This document shows, in pieces, positions 30,707 to 40,356 of a DNA stretch of 64,000 nucleotides. The first letter of the stretch is position 1. Every line of letters starts with the position of its first letter. The notes under the pieces were generated by a model. The model did not search any database. It was not told the origin of the DNA and saw only the letters and a program-made list of their open reading frames with translations. The stretch comes from an uncultured Erythrobacter sp. (lineage in GTDB: Bacteria > Pseudomonadota > Alphaproteobacteria > Sphingomonadales > Sphingomonadaceae), in the NCBI GenBank assembly GCA_947499095.1, contig CANMMR010000001.1, positions 186,001 to 250,000 on the forward strand, written 5' to 3'. A program made the translations under genes and the position numbers.

Positions 30707-31393
30707 CTACAGCCGCCAGTCGATAGCGCCGCGATCTCGGCTTTCGAGAAACGCATTCGTCCGGCTGAAGGGCTTCGATCCGAAGAAACCGCGATGGGCG
30801 GAGAGCGGGCTGGGGTGCGGGCTTTCGATCACGCAATGCCTTCCATCGCGCAGGCCGGGAATGCGTTTGGTCTTGGCCTGCGCATGGCTGCCCCAGAGGA
30901 CGAAGACGCTCGGAGTCTGACGCGCCGCGACTGCTGACACGCAGGCATCGGTAATCGCGTCCCACCCGCGCCCGGCATGGCTGCCCGCCTGCCCCGCCTC
31001 GACCGTCAACGTATTGTTGAGCAGCAGCACGCCCTGCCGCGCCCAGGCCGACAGATCGCCATGCGTCGGTCGCGCAATGCCGAGATCGCTTTCCAGCTCC
31101 TTGTAGATGTTCATGAGGCTCGGCGGAACTTTAACGCCTTCCGGCACGGCGAAACAGAGGCCCATCGCCTGCCCCGGACCGTGGTAGGGGTCTTGCCCGA
31201 GAATGACGACCTTGACCGCATCGAGCGGAGTGAGCTCCAGTGCCCTGAGACGACAACCGCGTGCAGGGTAGATCGTTTTGCCGGCGTCTTCCTCGGCGCG
31301 CAGCCACCCCCCAAGGCGTCGCGCTTCCTCGCTATCGAGGACCGGGTCGAGCGCCGGTTTCCAGCTGTCGGGAATGGTTTCTGCCAAGGCCAT
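30707..31393 (-). CDS. ung: Uracil-DNA glycosylase
   Basis: 228-residue family 1 uracil-DNA glycosylase that removes uracil from DNA as the first step of base excision repair. The catalytic motif GQDPYH is at 66-71 (Asp68 activates water), and the DNA-intercalation loop HPSPLSA starts at about His193. LLNNTLTVEAGQAGSH is also diagnostic. The gene converges with the SDR gene and is divergent from rnd. Confidence 0.96.
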   Translation of the reverse strand: MALAETIPDSWKPALDPVLDSEEARRLGGWLRAEEDAGKTIYPARGCRLRALELTPLDAVKVVILGQDPYHGPGQAMGLCFAVPEGVKVPPSLMNIYKELESDLGIARPTHGDLSAWARQGVLLLNNTLTVEAGQAGSHAGRGWDAITDACVSAVAARQTPSVFVLWGSHAQAKTKRIPGLRDGRHCVIESPHPSPLSAHRGFFGSKPFSRTNAFLESRDRGAIDWRL

Positions 31394-31536
31394 CGTCCTG
31401 CGGGATCGAGCGAAGCGGCGAGACGTGGACGTTGCCGCCCCGCCACTTCGCTCTCAACCGAAAGGGATAGAGACAGGCGCGCCGATGAACCAGCACCCCT
31501 TCCCAGCAATCCCCAATGGGCCTAAGGCTCCGGCCC

Positions 31537-32154
31537 ATGGCAGTGCATTTCCACGAAGAAGACCTCCCCGCAGGCGTGCTCGCCGATGGCCCCGTAGCCG
31601 TCGATACCGAAACGATGGGGCTGATTACCAAGCGCGACCGGCTGTGCCTGGTGCAGATCAGCGACGGTAACGGCGACGAGCATCTCGTTCGCTTCGGACC
31701 GGACAGCAATTACGATGCGCCCAATCTCAAGGCGGTGCTGGGCGATCAAAACCGCCTCAAGCTTTATCACTTCGCGCGTTTCGACCTCGCGGCGATCGAG
31801 CATTACCTCGGCGTGATGGCGGCGCCCTGCTATTGCACCAAGATCGCCAGCAAGCTGGTGCGTACCTATACCGACCGGCACGGGCTGAAGAACCTGGTCG
31901 ACGAACTGCTCGGCGAGAGCATGTCCAAGGTCCAGCAAAGTTCCGACTGGGGCGGGCCGGACATCAACGAGGCACAGCGCGAATATGCGGCGAGCGACGT
32001 CCGCTTCCTCCACCGCATGCGCGAGGAATTGAATCGGCGGCTGGAGCGCGAGGGCCGGATGGACATGGCGCAGGCCTGTTTCGATTTCCTGCCCACCCGC
32101 GCCCGGCTCGATATCGCCGGCTGGGCCGATCACGACATCTTCAGCCACGCGTAA
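31537..32154 (+). CDS. rnd: Ribonuclease D (3'-5' exonuclease)
   Basis: 205-residue DEDDy exonuclease without a C-terminal HRDC domain, the short form common in alphaproteobacteria. The catalytic residues are visible as Asp23 and Glu25 in AVDTETMGL, an Asp in YHFARFDLAAIEHYL, and the YAASDVRFL tyrosine-aspartate motif. AAGG lies nine bases before this ATG; another ATG seven codons upstream has less support. It heads an rnd-lptC-lptA series. Confidence 0.92.
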   Translation: MAVHFHEEDLPAGVLADGPVAVDTETMGLITKRDRLCLVQISDGNGDEHLVRFGPDSNYDAPNLKAVLGDQNRLKLYHFARFDLAAIEHYLGVMAAPCYCTKIASKLVRTYTDRHGLKNLVDELLGESMSKVQQSSDWGGPDINEAQREYAASDVRFLHRMREELNRRLEREGRMDMAQACFDFLPTRARLDIAGWADHDIFSHA

Positions 32155-32178
32155 GGAGCGAAAGGGCAAGCCCGCGCC

Positions 32179-32850
32179 ATGGTGTTCCGGCAACGCAGGA
32201 TCGAAACGGACGATGCGAAGGCGCTGCGGAGCCGGCGGCAGGACTGGGCCGAGCCCGGCGGATCGCACGACAAGCTTGTGGGTTTCCTGGCCAAGGCACT
32301 GCCGATGGCAGTGGGCGTGCTCGCGGCCTTCATGGTCATCACCCCGCTCAGCCCGCGGGGCGAGATCAGCTTCCTGCTCGACCGGGACAAGGTCGCGGTT
32401 ATCGACGAGCGCTTGCGGGTCGATAATGCCCTGTACCGTGGCGAGGATAATGACGGTCGCCCGTTCTCGCTGACCGCCGGCGAGGCGGTGCAGCGATCGA
32501 GCGCGGAGGGCATCGTGCGGATGAACGATCTGGTCGCCCGGTTGCTGCTGAACGACGGGCCTGCGCGCGTCTCTGCCAATGGCGGGCAATACGAACTCGA
32601 CGATCAGATCATCTCCGTGAACGGCCCGCTGCTGATGGTCGCTGCCGATGGCTATCGCATGGTGGCGCGAGGCGTTTCGGTGAACCTAGCGGAGAAGACC
32701 GTAACCGGCGAAGGCGGTGTCGAGGGAGCCATTCCTGCAGGGACCTTCAGCGGCAATCGCCTGAATGCCGATCTCGAAGCCCGCACCATTTCCCTGTCCG
32801 GCAATGCGCGCTTGCGCATGGAACCCGGAAAGCTGAGAATGCCGAATTGA
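32179..32850 (+). CDS. lptC: LPS export protein LptC
   Basis: 223-residue bitopic inner-membrane protein of the Lpt bridge that hands lipopolysaccharide from LptBFG to LptA. A basic cytoplasmic N-terminus and one transmembrane helix (about 36-57) are followed by a periplasmic beta-jellyroll domain. Typical alternating beta strands end with TISLSGNARLRME. It lies between rnd and lptA, the conserved alphaproteobacterial order, with lptA starting 12 bases after its stop. Confidence 0.85.
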   Translation: MVFRQRRIETDDAKALRSRRQDWAEPGGSHDKLVGFLAKALPMAVGVLAAFMVITPLSPRGEISFLLDRDKVAVIDERLRVDNALYRGEDNDGRPFSLTAGEAVQRSSAEGIVRMNDLVARLLLNDGPARVSANGGQYELDDQIISVNGPLLMVAADGYRMVARGVSVNLAEKTVTGEGGVEGAIPAGTFSGNRLNADLEARTISLSGNARLRMEPGKLRMPN

Positions 32851-32861
32851 GGATGCCCGAT

Positions 32862-33416
32862 ATGACCAAGCTCGTTCCCACCATGGCCCGCTGGGGTATT
32901 GCCGGTTTCGTGGCCACTCTGGCCGCGGTCGGCGGGATGCAATTGCAGGCGCAGGCGATCGCGGGGCACAATTCCAACGCGCCGGTTTCATATGCCGCCG
33001 ACCGGATCGAATTGCAGGACCGGCAGAACCGCGTGGTGCTGTCGGGTAGCGTGCGCATCACGCAGGCCGGGCTGTCGCTCAATGCCGGTCGCACCATCGT
33101 GAATTACTCGGACGCGGGCAGCCTCCAGATCCAGCGGATCATGGCCACCGGCGGCGTCGACGTGCAGCGCGGCAACGAGCGGGCACGCGGCGACACGGCG
33201 GTCTACGACTTCAACCGGCGGATCATCACCATGGCCGGCAACGTCCGCCTCAATCGCGGGGGGGACACGCTGAACGGCGGACGACTGGTGATCGACCTTG
33301 CGAGCGGTGTTTCCAGCGTGGACGGCAGCGCGAGCGGCTCGTCTTCGGTAACCGGGCAGAGCTCGACCACTTCGGGCGGCCGCGTCACCGGGACTTTCTC
33401 CGTCCCCGAAAACTGA
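32862..33416 (+). CDS. lptA: LPS transport periplasmic protein LptA (OstA-like)
   Basis: 184-residue periplasmic bridge protein with an N-terminal signal peptide (about 1-32, ending LQAQA) and an OstA-like beta-jellyroll. Recurrent strands such as RVVLSGSVRITQ and ITMAGNVRLNRGG are characteristic. The tail is Ser/Gly/Thr-rich and low in complexity. The start MTKLVPT was chosen because GAGG lies nine bases before it. The family's usual next gene, lptB, is not here. Confidence 0.85.
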   Translation: MTKLVPTMARWGIAGFVATLAAVGGMQLQAQAIAGHNSNAPVSYAADRIELQDRQNRVVLSGSVRITQAGLSLNAGRTIVNYSDAGSLQIQRIMATGGVDVQRGNERARGDTAVYDFNRRIITMAGNVRLNRGGDTLNGGRLVIDLASGVSSVDGSASGSSSVTGQSSTTSGGRVTGTFSVPEN

Positions 33417-33426
33417 GGCGCGGCCC

Positions 33427-34574
33427 ATGGACGGGCTGCCGATCGACCTGTTGCTGACCGAACTGGTCGGCCGCCGACCGCTCGATGATGAGCGCTGGCG
33501 TGGCCTTTCGGCGAGCGACTGGAAGGTGCTCGAACGCTTGGCGGACGACCATCGCTGCCGTCCGGCGCTTCACCGCTTGCGTGGCGAGGAGCAGCTAATT
33601 CCGCGAAACATTCGCGCGGGTTGGGCCGAAAGCTTCCGCGCCTCGACACTGGCAGCGCTTGCCAAGCGCGCGGAACTGGTCCGCATTGCACGCGATCTGG
33701 GTGGGGCGAAGATCGCCATGGCCGCGTTGAAGGGCGCATGGCTGGCGTGGGACGTCTTTCCCGAACCCGGACTGCGGCCGCTCAGGGATTTGGACATTCT
33801 CGTCCCGCAGGATCGCGCGGTTGAGGCCCGCGCCCGACTGTTCGCCCTTGGTTACGAGCAATGGGACGAGACTGCGCTTCCACTGGAAGAACGGGTGGCG
33901 CGCTTCAAGCACCTGCCCGCACTCGTATCGCGCGAGGGTCATGTGGTCGAAATCCACACCCGGCTTTGGGACGATGACGGGCGCATGCCGCTGCATCCTA
34001 CCGCCCTGCTCGAACGGCGCGTCGAGAGCGCAGCCTTGCCGGGCCTGTTCGTACTCTCCCCATCGACAGCGTGATGCATCTGGCGGTCCATGCCGCATTC
34101 CATCGCTTCGACGGCGGCCCCCTGATGCTGCTGGATTTCGCCACGCTGGCCGAGACGGCCGATGCGCTAGACCTGCCCGCCCTATGGGATCGCGCCGCTC
34201 GAGAGGGTTGGGACCGCCATGCGGCGCTTTGCGTCCACGCCGCCGATCGGTGGACGATGTCTGGGACGGCGGAGGCACTCGCATGTCCCGTCACGGTGCC
34301 GGAGGAGATGCTATCCGACGTGCCGACCTTAATTGGAAAACCACTCGACGTTCGCGAGAGCGACATTGCTGCGGCCAAGCTGGCCCGAAAAGACATCGGC
34401 GTCGGCGAGAAACTGCGCCGCGTCCTAATCCGGCGCGAGCGTTACGACAGCCTGTCGGACTATGGCCGCTGGGTCGGGGGCGAACTCCGCAACACTTTCG
34501 CCAAGGGCGCCAAACCGGACGCCCGCATGCGACACGATGCCATCGCTCGGCTCGACGACTGGCTGCTTGCCTAA
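33427..34574 (+). pseudogene. Frameshifted nucleotidyltransferase-family protein
   Basis: Two overlapping frames make one protein. The first (33427-34074, 215 codons) has the nucleotidyltransferase-like core LKGAWLAWDVFPEPG and RPLRDLDILVP (Asp121, Asp123) and then runs out as LFVLSPSTA-stop. The second (from about 34062 to 34574) continues as IDSVMHLAVHAAFHRFDGGPLMLLD, as expected after LFVLSP in PF14907-like proteins. Adding one C to the run at 34058-34061 restores a single frame of about 382 residues. Either a one-base deletion has inactivated the gene, or it is a sequencing error in the C run, or -1 frameshifting occurs. The role is unknown. Confidence 0.7.
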
Positions 34575-35617
34575 CGCCGCCCCGCGCCGGCCAGCTGGGC
34601 GATATTGGTGAGGCCCTGCGCCAGCAACAGCTCGGCAGCCTGGCTATTGGTCAGCAAATCGCGATGCATCTTGGTGAGGCCGTGAGTCAGCCGGTCGAGC
34701 CGCCCCTTGCCGCGCCAGCGCGAGACTTGCTGACCGATCTCGCGATCCTCCTTCCAGAAGATGCCCAGCCGCGCCTTCTCACCCTTGTCGAGATCGCCAT
34801 AACCCCGCGATCCCAGCGCCGCCGCGATCCGCGCCAGTTGCGCCGCGCGCCGCTCGAACGCCAGCAACACGCCGACCGGGTTGAGGCCAAGCTGCTTCAT
34901 CCGCGCGATCTCCGGTGCGACCTTCGCGCTCTGCCCGCCCATCACCGCGTTGACGAGCGGCATGAAGCCATCCTCTTCGCTCACCGCGCCGACCGCGTCG
35001 AGATCTTCGGCGGTCGCGGGTTTCGGACTTTGCGGGCTGGCGTCCAGGTAGGTCGCGAGCTTGGTCACTTCGCTCTGCGCCAGCCGCACATCGAGATTGG
35101 CGCCGCGCGCCACGCGCTCCGCCAGATCGCCGCCGAGTCGCACGCCCGCCGCATCGCCCATCGCGCGAACGCTCTGCGAAACCGAGCGCAGGTCGGGCGG
35201 ATAGAACAGCGCCACGACCGCATCCTTGCGCTTTTCCAGCAGCTTGGCGGTGCGCGACTTGTCGGTGGCGGAGGTGGCGACGACGATCACCGGGCACGCT
35301 TCGCCCGCGCCCATATCGCCGGTTTCGAGCAGCGTTTTCAAAGCATCATGCGCCTCGTCACCGCTTGCCCTGACCCAGATGTGGCGCTTGTCTCCGAACA
35401 GCGAGGTGGAGCGTGCTTCGTCACCCAACCGGGCAGGATCGCCGCGCAGGTCGGCGCCGCTCATCTCCACGCGCTCGCCCGGTTCGGAAAGCCAGCTAAC
35501 GAGGTCGCTTGCCGCCGCACTTGCCCCGGCCTCGTCCTGGCCGCAAAAGAAGAACACGCCGCAATCCTGCGCCGCGTTGCGGCCCTTGGCGGCGAAGTCC
35601 TTGCTGGTGAGTTTCAC
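34571..35617 (-). CDS. holA: DNA polymerase III delta subunit
   Basis: 348-residue clamp-loader delta subunit that opens the beta sliding clamp. The AAA+-like fold lacks a functional P-loop, as is normal for delta. Recognisable stretches include VFFFCGQDEAGASAAASDL near the N-terminus, FGDKRHIWVR, and the C-terminal helical collar (MHRDLLTNSQAAELLLAQGL). It begins with a GTG that overlaps the lptE stop (GTGA), so it is coupled to the leuS-lptE operon. Confidence 0.9.
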   Translation of the reverse strand: MKLTSKDFAAKGRNAAQDCGVFFFCGQDEAGASAAASDLVSWLSEPGERVEMSGADLRGDPARLGDEARSTSLFGDKRHIWVRASGDEAHDALKTLLETGDMGAGEACPVIVVATSATDKSRTAKLLEKRKDAVVALFYPPDLRSVSQSVRAMGDAAGVRLGGDLAERVARGANLDVRLAQSEVTKLATYLDASPQSPKPATAEDLDAVGAVSEEDGFMPLVNAVMGGQSAKVAPEIARMKQLGLNPVGVLLAFERRAAQLARIAAALGSRGYGDLDKGEKARLGIFWKEDREIGQQVSRWRGKGRLDRLTHGLTKMHRDLLTNSQAAELLLAQGLTNIAQLAGAGRR

Positions 35618-36102
35618 GAGTCCCCGCGCAGCGTCAGCGCCAGGCGCGTCACGATCCGCTGCGCCACATCCTCCGCGAGATTCTCGAGTGCGGTCTGCTC
35701 TGCGGCGATAGTGGCGTATTCGCTGGAAACGACGTCGATACCGGCATCGGAGCCAGCCGTCGCATCGAGCACGATCTCTCCGCTGGCTAGGTCGATCAGC
35801 TGATAGCGCGCCCGTAAAGTCCGGCGCTCGCGGCTGACAGTGTCGTCACGCAGGATTGCGAGCCCTTCGAGCTGGTCGTCGAGCCGCACGTCGAGCCGGT
35901 ATTGGGGGCTGGCCGCGCCGGCGGCACCGAGCCGGTCGTTAAGCGCGTTGCGGACCAGCCAGCCCGCCTGCCCCTCGATCGGCGCGACATCGACCGCAGC
36001 AAGTCCGCGCGCCACTGCGCCATCGCCGCCGCCCGCATACATGGGCGAGAGGCCGCAGGCGGTCAGCAGCAGGGCGGAAATGGAGGCGAGAAGCGCGCGC
36101 AT
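35614..36102 (-). CDS. lptE: LPS assembly lipoprotein LptE
   Basis: 162-residue outer-membrane lipoprotein that forms the LPS translocon plug with LptD. It has a lipoprotein signal with the lipobox LLTAC (Cys about 16), followed by GLSPMYAGG as in alphaproteobacterial LptE. The ATG shares one base with the leuS stop (TGATG). A GTG one codon earlier is possible. The leuS-lptE-holA order is the conserved arrangement and supports the call. Confidence 0.88.
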   Translation of the reverse strand: MRALLASISALLLTACGLSPMYAGGGDGAVARGLAAVDVAPIEGQAGWLVRNALNDRLGAAGAASPQYRLDVRLDDQLEGLAILRDDTVSRERRTLRARYQLIDLASGEIVLDATAGSDAGIDVVSSEYATIAAEQTALENLAEDVAQRIVTRLALTLRGDS

Positions 36103-38630
36103 CACGTGACGATATTCACCAATCTGTCGGGCACGACAATGACCTTGCGGATTTCGGCCCCGTCGATCGAGCGCTGTACCTTTTCGCTGGCGAGTGCCAT
36201 CGCTTCGAGATCCTCCCTGGCCGCGCCTTTCGGAGCGGTGAGCGTATCGCGCAGCTTGCCCTTGTGCTGGACGGCGATGGTGACCTCATCCTCGACCAGC
36301 AGCGCCGGATCGACTTCGGGCCAGGGCGCGTCGGCCACGAGTCCCTCCATGCCCATGCCCGCCCAAGCCTCCTCGGCTAGATGCGGCATCATCGGCGCGA
36401 CGAGCTGGACCAGCGTGCGAATCGCAGCGGAGCGGCTGGCTGAAGGAGCTGCCTTCTCGACCGCACCGGTGAGTTCGTAGATGCGCGCAACCGCCTTGTT
36501 GAAGCCCAAAGCCTCGATGTCTTCCGCCACAGCGGCCACAGTCTGGTGCGTCTTGCGGTCAAGCGCCTTGTCCTCGCCCTGCGCAGAACCCTCGTGGGCC
36601 GAGAACAAGCGCCACAATCGGTACACGAAGCGGCTGCAACCTTCGATGCCCGCTTCCGACCACGGCAGGTCGCGCTCGGGCGGACTGTCGGAGAGCATGA
36701 ACCAACGCACTGCATCGGCGCCGTAACTGTCGATGATCGTGTCGGGGTCGACGACGTTCTTCTTCGACTTCGACATCTTGATGACGCGGCCGATCTCGAC
36801 CTCGCCGCCATCTGCCGACAACAGCGCGCGATCGGCCTCGCGGCTGATCTCGTCAGGTGCGTAATAGACCGTCTTGCCGCCTTCTTTCCGGCTGTAAGTT
36901 TCGTGCGTGACCATGCCTTGCGTAAAGAGCGAGGCAAAGGGCTCCTTCACTTCGATCTGCCCCATATGCGCCAGCGCGCGGGTCCAGAAGCGGGCGTAGA
37001 GCAGATGCAGGATCGCGTGCTCGATGCCGCCGATATACTGCTCGACCGGCAGCCACTTGGCGACCTCTTCCGCATCGAACGGCTTGTCCGCGGGCTGGCT
37101 GGCGAAGCGCAGGAAGTACCAGCTCGAATCCACGAAAGTGTCGAGCGTGTCGGTCTCGCGCTCCGCCTTGCCGCCGCATTTCGGACAGTCGACATGCTTC
37201 CACGTATCGTGGCGGACAAGCGGATTACCGGGCGTTTGGAAATCGACATCCTCGGGCAGTGTGATGGGCAGGCTGTCCTTGCGGGCAGGCACGACCCCGC
37301 AGGCCTCGCAATGGATGAAGGGGATCGGCGTGCCCCAGTACCGCTGGCGCGAAACGCCCCAGTCGCGCAGTCGCCAGACTGTCTTGCCTGTCCCCAGCCC
37401 CTGCTTCTCGATGCGGCGGATGATCTCGCGCTTGGCGTCCTCGACACTCATGCCGTCGAGAAATTCGGAATTGACGATCACCGCCCCGGAGTCATTGGCG
37501 CCCGCCTCGGCCTCGCCGTCGAAAGGCTTGCCCGCTTCGTCTAGATTCGGGGCGACGACGCGCGGAATGGGCAACCCGTATTTCGTGGCGAATTCGAAGT
37601 CGCGCTGGTCGTGGCCCGGGACGGCCATGATGGCGCCGGTGCCGTAATCCATCAGCACGAAGTTCGCGATATAGACCGGCAGGTCGGCGCCGGTGAACGG
37701 GTGCTTGGCGGTGATGCCGGTGTCGAAGCCGAGCTTCTCGGCGGTTTCGAGTTCGGCAGCCGTCGTTCCGCCGCGTTTGCACAGCGCGATGAAATCACGC
37801 GCTTCTTCGCTGTCGATGGCCTGCGCGACGGGATGGTCGGCTGCGACCGCGACGAAGCTCGCGCCGAAGATCGTGTCGGGCCGCGTGGTGTAGACCGGAA
37901 GCTTTTCGCCGTTCGACAAGTCGAAACTGAACTGCAGTCCCTTCGATTTGCCGATCCAGTTTTCCTGCATCAAACGGACCTTGTCGGGCCAGTTCTCGAG
38001 GCTACCCAACCCTTCGAGCAATTCTTCGGCGAAATCGGTGATCTTGAGGAACCACTGGTTCAGCTTGCGCTTCTCGACTTCCGCGCCGCTGCGCCAGCCC
38101 TTGCCGTCGATTACCTGCTCGTTGGCGAGCACGGTCATGTCGACCGGGTCCCAGTTGACCTCGCTTTCCTTGCGATAGACGAGGCCAGCTTCGTAGAGGT
38201 CGATGAACAGCGCCTGCTCGTGGCCGTAATAGTCCGGCTCGCAGGTCGCCAGCTCACGGCTCCAGTCGAGCGCGAAGCCGAGGCGCTTCAGCTGCGCCTT
38301 CATATGTTCGATATTGTTTCGGGTCCAGCCGCCCGGATGCACGCCCTTCTCCATCGCGGCGTTTTCCGCCGGCATGCCGAAGGCGTCCCAACCCATGGGG
38401 TGCAGCACTTCGTGCCCGGTCGCCTTCTTGTAGCGCGCGAGCACGTCGCCCATCGTGTAATTGCGCACGTGGCCGATATGGATGCGCCCCGAAGGATAGG
38501 GAAACATCTCCAGCACATAGCTCTTGGGCTTGGGAGAATCGCTGTCGGCGCGGAAGGTCTGCGCCTCCTCCCACGCCTTTTGCCAGCGCGGGTCGGCGCT
38601 GGCGGGATCGAAACGGGTATCGCTGCTCAT
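36102..38630 (-). CDS. leuS: Leucyl-tRNA synthetase
   Basis: 842-residue class I synthetase. The HIGH motif is at 51-54 ([12 protein letters not shown]) and KMSKS at 618-622. The CP1 editing domain and a zinc-binding region ([12 protein letters not shown] and DCPKCGG) are present. The length and domain order are normal. It is the first gene of a tightly coupled leuS-lptE-holA operon. No leucine-rich leader peptide is visible in the short upstream gap. Confidence 0.97.
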   Translation of the reverse strand: MSSDTRFDPASADPRWQKAWEEAQTFRADSDSPKPKSYVLEMFPYPSGRIHIGHVRNYTMGDVLARYKKATGHEVLHPMGWDAFGMPAENAAMEKGVHPGGWTRNNIEHMKAQLKRLGFALDWSRELATCEPDYYGHEQALFIDLYEAGLVYRKESEVNWDPVDMTVLANEQVIDGKGWRSGAEVEKRKLNQWFLKITDFAEELLEGLGSLENWPDKVRLMQENWIGKSKGLQFSFDLSNGEKLPVYTTRPDTIFGASFVAVAADHPVAQAIDSEEARDFIALCKRGGTTAAELETAEKLGFDTGITAKHPFTGADLPVYIANFVLMDYGTGAIMAVPGHDQRDFEFATKYGLPIPRVVAPNLDEAGKPFDGEAEAGANDSGAVIVNSEFLDGMSVEDAKREIIRRIEKQGLGTGKTVWRLRDWGVSRQRYWGTPIPFIHCEACGVVPARKDSLPITLPEDVDFQTPGNPLVRHDTWKHVDCPKCGGKAERETDTLDTFVDSSWYFLRFASQPADKPFDAEEVAKWLPVEQYIGGIEHAILHLLYARFWTRALAHMGQIEVKEPFASLFTQGMVTHETYSRKEGGKTVYYAPDEISREADRALLSADGGEVEIGRVIKMSKSKKNVVDPDTIIDSYGADAVRWFMLSDSPPERDLPWSEAGIEGCSRFVYRLWRLFSAHEGSAQGEDKALDRKTHQTVAAVAEDIEALGFNKAVARIYELTGAVEKAAPSASRSAAIRTLVQLVAPMMPHLAEEAWAGMGMEGLVADAPWPEVDPALLVEDEVTIAVQHKGKLRDTLTAPKGAAREDLEAMALASEKVQRSIDGAEIRKVIVVPDRLVNIVT

Positions 38631-38671
38631 GCGAGCGGCCTTACCCGTTTTGCGCGTGATTTAAAGGCGGT

Positions 38672-39118
38672 TTAGCTGACGGCCTGACGGCGTAATTCGC
38701 GCGCCTTGGTCAGGATGATGTCTTCCAGCTTCTGCACGGTCGCGGCCTGCACCGGTGCATCGACCCAGCCACCGCCCTGCGCGACCTGGCGGCTGGCGGC
38801 GACCCGCAGCGCATCGGCGCGCAGGTCCTGGTCGAGGATCGTGATCGTCACCTTCACGCGCTCGCCCGGATTGCTGGGATTGGCGTACCAGTCGGTCACG
38901 ATCACGCCGCCATTGCTATCCGCCTGCAGCAGCGGGGCGAAGCTGACTGCTTCGAGCGAAGCGCGCCAAAGATAGGAGTTCACGCCGATTGTGGTGACCT
39001 GCGAGGCGGCCAGATCGGCCTCCGGACGCTCTCCACCACCGCAGGCTGCGAGAGTGGCGCTGGCGGCAAGCGCCATGGCAAGGGTTGCAGGGCGAGGGAG
39101 ATTGGCGAAAGCGCTCAT
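38672..39118 (-). CDS. DUF3576 lipoprotein
   Basis: 148-residue predicted lipoprotein with the lipobox LAAC near residue 26, followed by a DUF3576 domain (TTIGVNSYLWRASLEAVSF, then ITDWY-like strands). The start MSAFANLPR was chosen because AAGG lies six bases upstream; two in-frame alternatives are slightly longer. The family is common in alphaproteobacteria directly upstream of leuS, as here, but its function is not known. Confidence 0.88.
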   Translation of the reverse strand: MSAFANLPRPATLAMALAASATLAACGGGERPEADLAASQVTTIGVNSYLWRASLEAVSFAPLLQADSNGGVIVTDWYANPSNPGERVKVTITILDQDLRADALRVAASRQVAQGGGWVDAPVQAATVQKLEDIILTKARELRRQAVS

Positions 39119-39466
39119 GTTCATCCTTAGCAATTCCAGCCGCTCTTCCACGGCGATGATCTTTCCGGCTCTATAAAGCCTGAGAGGAAGCGAGCAAGTT
39201 TTCCCCGCCGTCGGAGCCAGTCATGCCATGCAAAGCCGTGAATGCGTCCTGAATTTCCAGGCCGCCGAAGCCTTTGTGGGCAAAGCGCAACACTTTCTCG
39301 CAATCGAAAGGCGGGCCCTGTGGAAAAGCTGGCCATGCGTGCAATGCGTCCATAGGTTGTCAAAACGATAACGGCTGCGGAACGAGTCGCGTCAGGGTGC
39401 ATTCAGGCCCTGTTCGATAAATTCCGATGTTTCCGGTGGTCGCCGACAGGGAAGAGTGAACGGATA
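39119..39466. other. Intergenic region with one weak small frame
   Basis: 348 bases between the divergent DUF3576 and secreted-protein genes. A 60-codon minus-strand frame (39171-39353, beginning MDALHAWPAF) has a protein-like composition but no Shine-Dalgarno sequence and no recognised family. TTGACA lies just before it. This region should also hold the promoters of both flanking genes. Nothing else could be supported. Confidence 0.35.
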
Positions 39467-40225
39467 ATGGCACGCAAGGTCAACAGCATCAGCGCAAGGC
39501 GGGCGATCCCCGTGGCGTTGGCCGCTGCCGGGCTTGCACTGGCCATTCCGGGCGCGGGCCTTGCGGTCGGCACAGGTAATAGCGCGATCGAAGCGGCCGA
39601 TATCGTATCGCTGCCTTTCACCCCTGCCAATATCGATCCGCAGCTGGCCCGCCAGGTCGCCGCGATCATCGGCGAGGATGGCCTGCGCTTCACTCCCGCC
39701 ACCAAGATCCAGCGCCAGGCCGAGCGCACGGTCACCGTGGCCGTGCGGGTCGACGATGCGACGGCGCGGGCGATTTCCTTCCGCACCGCGCCCACCTCCG
39801 TCGCTGCAGAGCAGGGCCGGGAGCGCGCGCTCGAAATCGCTCCGACACGCTACAATCTGGGCATCGCCCGCGGTTATCAGGGCTTCGCTCAGCCGGAAAA
39901 GATTGCGACGCTGCCTGCCGGCGTGCGTGACCTGTCGATGCCCGACCTTTCGACCTATCGCCCGGCGGAAGAAACTTCTGGCAAGCCAAGCCGCTTCGGA
40001 TCGCGCCTTGCGATCGAAAGCGACAACAAGGCCGGGCGGTCGCCGCGCACTCTGGAAGGCCTCGGCGAACAGAGCGTCGATCTGCAAGGCTCCTATCGCG
40101 TGAAGGGCAACCTCAACGTGACCGCAGGCGTCCGCCTGTCGCAAGATCGCAATCGCCTCTCGCCGCTGACCGACGGGGTCGAGGACGACCAGGCCGTCTA
40201 CGTCGGGACGCAGCTTCGCTTCTGA
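39467..40225 (+). CDS. Secreted protein with outer-membrane-like C-terminus
   Basis: 252 residues with an N-terminal signal peptide (about 1-33). The mature chain starts with a polar, Ala/Arg-rich region. The last about 50 residues alternate polar and hydrophobic residues and end in VYVGTQLRF, the aromatic C-terminal pattern of outer-membrane beta strands (SYRVKGNLNVTAGVRLS precedes it). I do not recognise a named family. AGGGAAGAG precedes the ATG. It may be a periplasmic protein with a short barrel-like or adhesin-like tail. Confidence 0.75.
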   Translation: MARKVNSISARRAIPVALAAAGLALAIPGAGLAVGTGNSAIEAADIVSLPFTPANIDPQLARQVAAIIGEDGLRFTPATKIQRQAERTVTVAVRVDDATARAISFRTAPTSVAAEQGRERALEIAPTRYNLGIARGYQGFAQPEKIATLPAGVRDLSMPDLSTYRPAEETSGKPSRFGSRLAIESDNKAGRSPRTLEGLGEQSVDLQGSYRVKGNLNVTAGVRLSQDRNRLSPLTDGVEDDQAVYVGTQLRF

Positions 40226-40356
40226 TCGGGCTTTAGCCCTCTCCAACAGATTGAATACGATTGATTGCAGCCCTCGTGCTGCCGAATGGCTTTGCGCACT
40301 CCGAATTCTCTGCCAAGACCCCGGCAAACGCTACGGAAAGCTTGGGAGAGCGAAAT

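Noticed and set aside
40226-40250. Small GGGCT-TT-AGCCC hairpin after the secreted-protein gene
   Set aside because: It has five pairs and a two-base loop without a T-run, which is too weak for a terminator call.
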